In this document: positions 1 to 5,162 of the stretch, in pieces
Position numbering within the stretch: position 1 is the first letter of the stretch
Layout of the letters: each line of letters starts with the position of its first letter
Source of the DNA: an uncultured Clostridia bacterium
GTDB lineage: Bacteria; Bacillota; Clostridia; Christensenellales; CAG-917
DNA: 5,390 nt
Reading direction: 5' to 3'
Assembly (NCBI GenBank): GCA_900554085.1
Contig: USGA01000064.1
Coordinates: forward strand, 1 to 5,390
The notes under the pieces: model-generated
Seen by the model: only the letters and a program-made list of their open reading frames with translations
The model's database searches: none
Told to the model about the DNA's origin: nothing
Made by a program: the position numbers and the translations under genes

Positions 1-1099
1 GAATCTCGACCAGTCCCGTATTGGTGATTTTGCCGCCGAGAGCGAAAACTTTGGTGCCCTTGGACTTTTCGGTGCCCATAGAGGCGAACCAGTCCGCACC
101 CTTCAGGATAATCTGGCAGACGTTGGCGTAGGTCTCGACGTTATTGAGAATGGTGGGCTTGCCGAAAAGACCTTTGACGGCGGGGAACGGAGGACGGGGA
201 CGCGGCTCGCCGCGATGACCTTCGATGGAGGTCATAAGAGCCGTTTCCTCACCGCACACGAACGCGCCCGCACCGAGACGGATGTCGAGGTCGAAATCGA
301 ATCCCGTGCCGAGAATATTCTTGCCGAGCAGACCGTATTCCTTGGCTTGTTTGAGCGCTATACGCAGACGCTGAACGGCTATGGGATACTCCGCCCTTAT
401 GTAGACGTAACCCTGATGTGCGCCGATGGCGTAACCGGCAATCGCCATTGCTTCGAGCACGGCGTGGGGATCACCTTCGAGAATACTTCTGTCCATAAAC
501 GCGCCGGGGTCGCCTTCGTCGGCGTTGCAGCACACGTATTTGACGTCCCCGGGACTGTTGGCGGCAAACTGCCACTTGAGACCCGTCGGGAATCCGCCGC
601 CGCCTCTCCCGCGCAGACCCGAACTCTTGATTATGTCGATGACTTCCTGCGGTTTGAGTTCGGTAAGGCACTTGATGAGAGCCTGATAACCGTCGTAGGC
701 GATGTATTCGTCGATTTCCTCGGGGTTGATTACGCCGCAGTTGCGGAGCGCGACACGCGTCTGTTTCTTGTAGAAATTGGTGTCGGAAAGCGCTTTGACG
801 GCGTGATGGTCGGACTTTTCCTTGTAGAGAAGACGCTGAACGAGCCTGCCCTTGACAATGTGTTCGTCGATGATTTCGGCGACGTCCTCCACCTTGATGC
901 CGCTGTAAAAAGCGCCCTCGGGGTAAACGATGACGATGGGACCCGCCGCGCACAGACCGAAACAGCCCGTACCGACGACGGCAACCTCGTTCTCGAGCCC
1001 TCTCTCTTTGATGAGGAACTCGAATTCCTTTCTGATTGCGGCGCTGTTGTTGGAGTGGCACCCCGTGCCGCCGCAAACCAAAATGTGACTTCTAACCAT
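1..1099 (-). CDS. hydB: HydB/NuoF-like FMN and NAD-binding subunit, N-terminal part (3' end outside window)
   Basis: Hand translation from the ATG at 1099 gives 366 residues with no stop to the window edge. Residues 1-90 are a thioredoxin-fold [2Fe-2S] domain with C9-x4-C14 (VCGGTGC) and C46-x3-C50 (TGCFGLC). From about 106 the 51 kDa flavoprotein domain begins: SGLRGRGGGGFPTGLKW (160-176) is the glycine-rich FMN/NADH loop, CNADEGDPGAFMDR (191-204) the FMN site, and GAGAFVCGEETAL (276-288) with EGHRGEPRPRPPFP (293-306) the following signature. The SLBB domain, the CxxCxxC cluster and any C-terminal ferredoxins lie beyond the edge, since family members run to about 600 residues. It exchanges electrons with NAD(H) in the cytoplasm and, with HydA and HydC, is the bifurcating core of H2 metabolism. 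A GAGGAGA site before the ATG fixes the start. A HydA gene is expected next. Formate dehydrogenase or NADP-type complexes use close relatives, so the hydrogenase assignment relies on context. Confidence 0.93.
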   Translation of the reverse strand, partial: MVRSHILVCGGTGCHSNNSAAIRKEFEFLIKERGLENEVAVVGTGCFGLCAAGPIVIVYPEGAFYSGIKVEDVAEIIDEHIVKGRLVQRLLYKEKSDHHAVKALSDTNFYKKQTRVALRNCGVINPEEIDEYIAYDGYQALIKCLTELKPQEVIDIIKSSGLRGRGGGGFPTGLKWQFAANSPGDVKYVCCNADEGDPGAFMDRSILEGDPHAVLEAMAIAGYAIGAHQGYVYIRAEYPIAVQRLRIALKQAKEYGLLGKNILGTGFDFDLDIRLGAGAFVCGEETALMTSIEGHRGEPRPRPPFPAVKGLFGKPTILNNVETYANVCQIILKGADWFASMGTEKSKGTKVFALGGKITNTGLVEI

Positions 1100-1103
1100 A
1101 TTC

Positions 1104-1110
1104 TCTCCTC
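1104..1110 (-). promoter_or_regulatory. Ribosome binding site of hydB
   Basis: GAGGAGA lies four bases before the ATG at 1099, in the 17-base gap after the ferredoxin gene. It supports this start and independent loading of ribosomes on hydB. Confidence 0.8.
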
Positions 1111-1116
1111 GGCTGT

Positions 1117-1488
1117 TCAGCCTTTCGTAATCATATAATCGGTGCAGACGTTGCCGTTGACGATGTGCGAAGCGATGATGTTCCTCGCCTTATCGGGGTC
1201 GATGTGAACATAGGTCACCTTCTCCTGCCCCGGCACGAAAACTTCGACGATAGGCTCCAGCGCGCACATTCCGAGGCACCCGCTTCTCGTGACTTTGACG
1301 TTCTTGAGATTGCGCTGTGCGACTTCGTCCACAAGCGTGTTGAACACGGGACGCGCGCCCGCGGAAATGCCGCAGGTCGCCATACCGACGACGATACGGG
1401 TCTCCTGCTCTGCGTCCTTGTTGTCGCGGAGCACTATCTGCGCCTGCATTTTGTCGCGGATAGCCTTGATGTCGGCTATGCTCTTCAT
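1117..1488 (-). CDS. Stand-alone thioredoxin-fold [2Fe-2S] ferredoxin
   Basis: This 123-residue protein resembles the N-terminal domain of HydB/NuoF-type proteins and NuoE. An N-terminal helix (about residues 1-28) precedes the strand RIVVGMATCGISAGARP (31-47), the loop SGCLGMCALEPIVEV (69-83) and the closing VTYVHIDPDKARNIIASHIV. Cysteines are C39, C71, C75 and a late C115. The usual C-x4-C first pair is reduced to a single cysteine in TCGISAGA, which is normal for this subfamily as I know it, so cluster type and ligands are uncertain. The likely role is electron transfer within or to the hydrogenase complex. A GGAGG ribosome site nine bases upstream, inside the preceding gene, and an ATGA overlap support the start. 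HydB follows after 17 bases. Confidence 0.88.
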   Translation of the reverse strand: MKSIADIKAIRDKMQAQIVLRDNKDAEQETRIVVGMATCGISAGARPVFNTLVDEVAQRNLKNVKVTRSGCLGMCALEPIVEVFVPGQEKVTYVHIDPDKARNIIASHIVNGNVCTDYMITKG

Positions 1489-2027
1489 AACAAATTTCCT
1501 CCGATAGCGTTTATGTTTTCTCTTATCATATCACGGACGAAAACAGCAATCTGCGGTTCCGTCACGGAAATGCCGTCAAGTTCCCGCTTGAGTTCGCGGG
1601 TGTCGAACACGTATTCCCCTTTGTCCGTCGCAACGGTGAGTACGAAATCGCGTTCGTCGTCGAGGAGCGTACTCATAGTCTCGCCGAGGTCACCGAGAGG
1701 CGCACGGTCTATGTGGTCGGCGACAAAAGTCGCCGTAACGGTTGTGCCCGCGCCTTTTTCCGTGACGAGCGACAGCCCGCCGCCTGCCATTTCGGCAGCC
1801 ATTTTGAAAAGAGGCAATCCCATTCCGACCTTGCGCGTCGTCCTCGTCGTAGTGAAAGGGTCCAGCACACGGGCGGCAAACTCCGCGTCCATACCGCAAC
1901 CGTTGTCGCCGATTTCCACTTTCAGCAGATTGTCGTGACATTCCACGGTGACGGTGATGAGGGTTGCCCCGGCTTTCACGGAGTTTTCCACTATGTCGAG
2001 TATGTTCAGCGCAATTTCTCTCATCAT
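1485..2027 (-). CDS. GHKL ATPase with C-terminal extension (histidine-kinase/MutL-like ATP-binding fold)
   Basis: The protein is 180 residues. Residues 1-101 are a HATPase domain: N-box ILDIVENSVKAGAT (N15 as Mg ligand, D11 at the general-base position), G1 box DNGCGMD (41-47), ATP lid FTTTRTTRKVGMGLPLFK (58-75), and GAGTTVTATF (92-101). The N-box resembles MutL and histidine kinases more than SpoIIAB, so it belongs to a different subclass from the ATPase at 4369-4797. There is no phospho-accepting histidine domain, sensor or membrane segment. Residues 102-180 form an extension I do not recognise. It overlaps the PHP gene upstream and the ferredoxin gene downstream by ATGA each, so the three are probably translated together. 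Two adjacent ATGs (2027 and 2024) leave the exact start open. ATP binding is near certain; kinase activity and target are unknown. Confidence 0.88.
   Translation of the reverse strand: MMREIALNILDIVENSVKAGATLITVTVECHDNLLKVEIGDNGCGMDAEFAARVLDPFTTTRTTRKVGMGLPLFKMAAEMAGGGLSLVTEKGAGTTVTATFVADHIDRAPLGDLGETMSTLLDDERDFVLTVATDKGEYVFDTRELKRELDGISVTEPQIAVFVRDMIRENINAIGGNLL
1498..1502 (-). promoter_or_regulatory. Ribosome binding site of the stand-alone ferredoxin gene
   Basis: A perfect GGAGG lies nine bases before the ATG at 1488, inside two glycine codons near the end of the upstream ATPase gene. It fixes the start at the ATGA overlap. Confidence 0.75.
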
Positions 2028-2728
2028 TCCTTTCCCGCCACAATCCTGCGTATCAGCGCGGCAACGGAATACTCCCCGAGTTCTATTTCGCCTGCGTTCC
2101 CGCAGTCGGACACGGCGTCGAGAGTGTGCGCGTCGCTGTCGATTATGACCAGTTTCCGTTCCGACCAGTAATCTCTCTCCTCGGCCGACGAGCGTGTGGA
2201 AAGTTCCACGGTGCGGAACTTTTCGGGTATGTCTCCGAGAATCCGCAACATACTGTTGGCGTCGCGGTCGATGTGAGCGGGCACCGCAACTCCGCCGTGT
2301 TTTGCCGCAAGGTCGAACACTTCGTCGGAAGATACGGCGGCGCTGTCGAGCAACATTCTGTCCTCTCTCCCGATTACGTTATCGTCCTCGTCCAGAAGCA
2401 GTTGGTCGCCGAACAGGTCGGGACGGTTGCTCCTGTCCGAAACGGGAATCTCGGCGAAGAACGCTTCGAGAGACCTCAGGTCGGAGAAAAGGCACAGAAG
2501 ATGTATATCCTCGTTTGTCTGCACCTCGACGGCAGGCACCGCAAGCACCCCGTACTCTTCGCCTGCACGCAACGCAAGCGGCACGTGCCCCGTGGCGTTG
2601 TGGTCGGCAACCGCCACGAAATGCAATCCTCCGAGCGCAGCCTGTCCCACTACGGTGACGGGCGACATATCGTTCTCGGCGCAAGGCGACAACGCGGAAT
2701 GTATGTGCAAATCGTAACGGTATTTCAT
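2024..2728 (-). CDS. PHP-domain metal-dependent phosphoesterase
   Basis: This 234-residue protein carries the PHP metal-binding motifs in order: DLHIHSALSPC (D6, H8, H10), VADHN (D42, H43), VEVQ (E68), H76, AHID (H152) and IDSDAH (D199, H201). These residues hold two or three divalent metals in the family, whose members hydrolyse phosphoesters in nucleotides, nucleic acids or small molecules. The active site looks complete. An acidic insert around residues 96-128 (rich in D) separates the E68/H76 part from H152. The substrate cannot be told from sequence. The frame is open upstream to 2953, but the PHP motif begins immediately after the ATG at 2728, which has GGAG seven bases upstream, so that start was chosen. 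It follows DRTGG protein 2 by 26 bases and overlaps the next ATPase gene by ATGA. PHP genes of this SPC type occur in clostridial hydrogenase operons; a signalling-nucleotide or protein-phosphate substrate is only a guess. Confidence 0.9.
   Translation of the reverse strand: MKYRYDLHIHSALSPCAENDMSPVTVVGQAALGGLHFVAVADHNATGHVPLALRAGEEYGVLAVPAVEVQTNEDIHLLCLFSDLRSLEAFFAEIPVSDRSNRPDLFGDQLLLDEDDNVIGREDRMLLDSAAVSSDEVFDLAAKHGGVAVPAHIDRDANSMLRILGDIPEKFRTVELSTRSSAEERDYWSERKLVIIDSDAHTLDAVSDCGNAGEIELGEYSVAALIRRIVAGKE
2028..2039 (-). promoter_or_regulatory. Ribosome binding region of the second GHKL ATPase, start ambiguous
   Basis: The sequence reads GGCGGGAAAGGA and abuts the ATG at 2027. The AAAGGA part is too close to the first ATG and only three bases from the second (2024), while GGCGGG is six bases from the first. 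Either ATG could be used. Confidence 0.5.
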
Positions 2729-2754
2729 CGTTGCGCTCCGTCCGTCACGACAAA

Positions 2755-3081
2755 CTACAGTTTGCCGGCGGTAGCCAGAGCCGCTTCGTATACGGTCTTG
2801 TCGGTGAGAATGAGATTTACCTCCTGTTGCCTGACCTTTTCGGCAAGCGCATTGTCGGGGGTAACCCCTTCGCACAACACGACGACGGCGCAATCGGCGA
2901 GAGTGGCGACGGCACAGACGTTGACGTTGCTCATAACGGTGAACCACGCGCAACCTTCGGGCGCTTTTCCCATAACGAAACTGAGAAAATCACCGCAATA
3001 GCCCGAGGTGAGTTCCCTTTCTCCGTCGGCAAGGTTGGCGATTCTGGCGCCGAGCAGGTCGGCAAGTCCCGTCACGGTCAT
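2755..3081 (-). CDS. DRTGG-domain protein 2
   Basis: This 108-residue protein is a second single-domain DRTGG protein. It shares the layout of protein 1: ELTSGYCGDFLSFVMGKA (residues 23-40), then a strand and loop WFTVMSNVNVCAVATL (46-61), a hydrophobic strand CAVVVLCEGVTPD (64-76), and a terminal TDKTVYEAALATAGKL. The upstream neighbour overlaps it by ATGA, and a strong GGGGAGGG ribosome site sits six bases before the ATG, which fixes the start. The frame is open far upstream, to 3915, but that stretch is antisense-like, arginine-rich and inside the hydrogenase-like gene. Several cysteines (29, 44, 56, 64, 70) are present but form no known cluster motif. It is cytoplasmic, with no signal or membrane segment. 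A binding or regulatory role is likely, but the ligand is unknown. Confidence 0.86.
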   Translation of the reverse strand: MTVTGLADLLGARIANLADGERELTSGYCGDFLSFVMGKAPEGCAWFTVMSNVNVCAVATLADCAVVVLCEGVTPDNALAEKVRQQEVNLILTDKTVYEAALATAGKL

Positions 3082-4361
3082 TTCCCGCCCTCCCCGTTCT
3101 CCCCGAGTCGGGGGCATTTTGTGTCGCGCGGAATGACTCCGCCCACGAGGTCCTCCGCAAACGCGCTGCAACTGGGCGCGCCGCACAGCCCGCAGTCCAC
3201 TTTGGGCAGGGTCTCGAAAATGGAGTCCATTTCTATCATCTTCGCCATTGCGGCAAGACGGTTGTCGTCGAGTTTGAACACGTCCTTGAGTGTGGGGTCG
3301 TGTTCCCAAAGGAAATAATCGGCGGTCTTGCCGATGTCGTCCATACGGTTGGGCGCGTTTTTCAACTTGCGCGTGAGATAATGCAGGCGCGAACGTGCGA
3401 CAAAGGGATTCTCGACGTTCATCACGCCGCCCACGCAACCGCTGACGCAAGCGTTGAGTTCTATGAACTTTATATCCTGCATACCGCCGTCCTCGAGCGC
3501 CTCGAGAATCGCGACGCACTGCTCTATTCCGTCGGCGGCGATTGTCTTGAGTTCTTCGGTGGCGTTGGCTTCGCCCCTGCTTATGCCCCACGAAATACCC
3601 GTGGAACTCATACGCGACATTTTCCTGACGTCCGTAAGCGCCGCCATTGCGGGAACGAGACGCATATATGCGTCGGATACGGATAGCACGCGGTCGACGT
3701 ACGGCTTTTCGACGCCGAGCCCCATTTTGAGAGCGAAAACCTTGGCGGGACAGGGGGAAATGAAGTAAACCCCGATGTCTTCGGCGGGAATGCCTCTCGC
3801 AATCGCCGCTTCGCGTGCGAGTTTCGCCGCGGCGTCCACGGGCGCAAGGGTGTTCAGCAAGTGTCCCGCGAGGTTGTGGTATCTCATCATTATGAGTTCC
3901 ACGACGGCGGGACAAGCCGTGGAAATAATCGGGCTTTCGATGCCGCCGTACTGCATCAGCGTCTTGGTGGCGTCCGTTACGTACTCCGCCGCCTGCCCGA
4001 CTTCGTACACTTCGTCGAAACCTATGGCCAGCAACCCGTTGAGCACTATGTCGATGTCTTCGAGGTTGTTGAACTGACCGTAAAGCGAAGGCGGAGGAAG
4101 CACGATTTTATAGCGGAAATCATTGAGCGAATCCCAACTGTCGTGCGCGGGAAGTTTGGCGTGGTGCTTGCACAGGCGCACGCATTCGCCGCAGCCTATG
4201 CAGCGTTCGTACGCCACGCTGGCCTTGCCGCCGCGGACGCGTATCGCCTCGGTGGGACAACGCTTCATACAGGTCACGCACCCGACGCATTTTTCGGGGT
4301 CCAGCATAACCGTGTGCAGCGCTTTCTCATCGAGCACGCATTTAATCTTTCTTTCCGCCAT
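3078..4361 (-). CDS. Divergent [FeFe]-hydrogenase-like iron-sulfur protein (accessory or sensory class)
   Basis: This 427-residue cytoplasmic protein is built of three parts. First come two [4Fe-4S] ferredoxin motifs (C25-x2-C28-x2-C31-x3-C35 and C54-x2-C57-x2-C60-x3-C64). Next is an [FeFe]-hydrogenase large-subunit core (about 80-330). Last is a C-terminal FeS domain with C390-x2-C393-x4-C398-x17-C416, beginning DCGLCGAPSC. The H-cluster loops are altered. Loop 1 is STACP (C150), with alanine where the proton-relay cysteine of TSCCP sits. Loop 2 is SPCPAK (C204, K207) instead of MPC. Loop 3 is NACVSGC (C305, C309). All four cysteines expected to hold the cubane are kept. It lacks the small-subunit-like C-terminal region of classical enzymes. 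Proteins of this class sit beside HydABC genes in Clostridia. Low activity, H2 sensing or electron relay are all possible. It starts seven bases after the ATPase gene, behind a GAGAGGA site. Confidence 0.9.
   Translation of the reverse strand: MAERKIKCVLDEKALHTVMLDPEKCVGCVTCMKRCPTEAIRVRGGKASVAYERCIGCGECVRLCKHHAKLPAHDSWDSLNDFRYKIVLPPPSLYGQFNNLEDIDIVLNGLLAIGFDEVYEVGQAAEYVTDATKTLMQYGGIESPIISTACPAVVELIMMRYHNLAGHLLNTLAPVDAAAKLAREAAIARGIPAEDIGVYFISPCPAKVFALKMGLGVEKPYVDRVLSVSDAYMRLVPAMAALTDVRKMSRMSSTGISWGISRGEANATEELKTIAADGIEQCVAILEALEDGGMQDIKFIELNACVSGCVGGVMNVENPFVARSRLHYLTRKLKNAPNRMDDIGKTADYFLWEHDPTLKDVFKLDDNRLAAMAKMIEMDSIFETLPKVDCGLCGAPSCSAFAEDLVGGVIPRDTKCPRLGENGEGGK
3088..3095 (-). promoter_or_regulatory. 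Ribosome binding site of DRTGG protein 2
   Basis: GGGGAGGG lies six bases before the ATG at 3081, within the last codons of the hydrogenase-like gene. It rejects the much longer upstream extension of this frame. Confidence 0.75.
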
Positions 4362-4368
4362 ATTCCTC

Positions 4369-4797
4369 TCAGCCGAACCTTATCGTCATTCTGACGGTGG
4401 TTCCCACGCCGACTTCGCTCTCAATGGAGAACTCGTCGGTGTATTTTTTCATATTCGGGAGACCCATACCCGCGCCGAACCCGAGAGCACGAATATCCTC
4501 GGGAGCGGTAGACCAGCCCGGGGTCATCGCGAGTTCGACGTTCTCGATGCCCTTGCCCTTATCGGCGAGCACAATCTCCACACGGTCGAGATATATATCC
4601 ACGGTAGCGACCCCGCCGCCCGCGTGAATGACCATATTTATCTCGCCCTCGTACATAGCAATCGCCACTCTCCTGATGTCGGAGGAGGAGACGCCAATCT
4701 TTTTCAAGGTGCTTTTCACCTCTTCGGACGCCGAGCCCGCCGAGGCGAAATTGTTGCCGCTGACGACGTATTCCTGATGTATGCGCGTCTCGCTCAT
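4369..4797 (-). CDS. SpoIIAB/RsbW-like GHKL ATPase (anti-sigma/serine-kinase type)
   Basis: This 142-residue protein is a single HATPase domain of the anti-sigma-factor serine kinase type. The N-box AMYEGEINMVIHAG (residues 47-60) aligns with that of SpoIIAB: E50 at the catalytic-base position, N54 at the Mg ligand and H58 at the following histidine. D79-K-G-K-G83 is the G1 box, GFGAGMGLPNMKK (106-118) the ATP-lid/G2 box, and VGTTVRM (131-137) the last strand. ATP binding and possibly serine phosphorylation are therefore plausible. The frame is open further upstream, to 5055, but that part overlaps the DRTGG gene and lacks homology. The start at 4797 gives an ATGA overlap and the usual family length. 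The ribosome site is weak (GGGG six bases upstream), consistent with coupling. No sigma factor or SpoIIAA/RsbV-type partner is encoded in the window, so its target is unknown. Confidence 0.88.
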   Translation of the reverse strand: MSETRIHQEYVVSGNNFASAGSASEEVKSTLKKIGVSSSDIRRVAIAMYEGEINMVIHAGGGVATVDIYLDRVEIVLADKGKGIENVELAMTPGWSTAPEDIRALGFGAGMGLPNMKKYTDEFSIESEVGVGTTVRMTIRFG

Positions 4798-5138
4798 CGG
4801 CAACCCCGAAGCCCTGCGGAATACAGTCTGCCCACCGTTTCGTAGGTGTCGAGTTCCGTGGAAACGAAAACTATGTTGTAGTTTTCCGCGAGCGCAATCA
4901 TATCGGCAGTGGGTTTCTTGCCGCACACGAAAATTATGCAGCCTATGTCCACCATAACCGCCGTCCTCACCACCTGCGGATTGACCAACCCGGTGACGAG
5001 TACGTTCTGGTCGCGCACATAGGCGAGCACGTCGCTCATCATATCGAAAGCGCAAGCCGAAGTCACTTCGTCTTCCGCCCTGCCAGTGGAACAGAGGATT
5101 TTTCCGTCTATTTCGGAGGCAATGCGACTGATTTTCAT
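4794..5138 (-). CDS. DRTGG-domain protein 1
   Basis: This 114-residue protein consists of a single DRTGG-type domain, the fold also found next to CBS pairs and in phosphotransacetylase-like proteins. The family's usual features are visible: EVTSACAFDMMSDVLAYV (about residues 24-41), the VTGLVNPQVVRTA loop (48-60), a hydrophobic strand IIFVCGKKP (68-76), and a C-terminal region ending in YSAGL. The literal DRTGG signature is not present. No catalytic residues are known for the family, and ligand binding or regulation is the usual guess. There is no signal peptide or membrane segment, so it is cytoplasmic. The start is set by an AAAGGAAGGG ribosome site four bases upstream. Its stop overlaps the start of the kinase-like ATPase by ATGA, suggesting coupled, roughly equal synthesis. 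It is a paralogue of the shorter DRTGG protein at 2755-3081. The family call is firm; the role is unknown. Confidence 0.87.
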   Translation of the reverse strand: MKISRIASEIDGKILCSTGRAEDEVTSACAFDMMSDVLAYVRDQNVLVTGLVNPQVVRTAVMVDIGCIIFVCGKKPTADMIALAENYNIVFVSTELDTYETVGRLYSAGLRGCR

Positions 5139-5142
5139 TTTA

Positions 5143-5152
5143 CCCTTCCTTT
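5143..5152 (-). promoter_or_regulatory. Ribosome binding site of DRTGG protein 1
   Basis: AAAGGAAGGG lies four bases before the ATG at 5138, in the 24-base gap after the HydC-like gene. No terminator hairpin or promoter is evident in this gap, so transcription probably runs through. Confidence 0.7.
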
Positions 5153-5162
5153 GCCGAAGCGA

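Noticed and set aside
471..1076. Arginine-rich minus-strand frame inside hydB, possible frameshift
   Set aside because: Base-by-base translation of 1099 down to 1 stays in one frame with all HydB motifs, so no frameshift is needed and the other frame is a shadow.
215..1138. Long plus-strand open frame (307 codons) opposite hydB
   Set aside because: It is antisense to a clear HydB reading frame with conserved FMN and cluster motifs, and its protein shows no recognisable domain; such mirrors are common in GC-rich genes.
1165..1938. Plus-strand open frame (257 codons) opposite the ferredoxin and second ATPase
   Set aside because: It is serine- and arginine-rich without domain signs and antisense to two confidently assigned genes.
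2729..2754. Internal promoter or terminator in the 26-base gap before the PHP gene, and in the other short gaps
   Set aside because: No hairpin followed by a T-run and no recognisable -35/-10 pair is visible; the gaps hold only ribosome sites.
1964..3001. Long plus-strand open frame (345 codons) opposite the PHP and DRTGG genes
   Set aside because: The minus strand carries complete PHP metal motifs and well-placed ribosome sites; the plus-strand product is low-complexity and unlike any family I know.
2755..3915. DRTGG protein 2 as a 386-residue fusion
   Set aside because: The upstream part is arginine-rich out-of-frame reading of the hydrogenase-like gene, and a strong ribosome site precedes the internal ATG at 3081.
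4123..4845. Plus-strand open frame (240 codons) opposite the ATPase and hydrogenase-like genes
   Set aside because: Antisense to conserved ferredoxin and ATP-binding motifs, with no plausible ribosome site or family resemblance.
4369..5055. Longer start for the SpoIIAB-like ATPase
   Set aside because: The extra 86 residues overlap DRTGG protein 1 and do not resemble the family; the ATG at 4797 gives an ATGA overlap and normal length.
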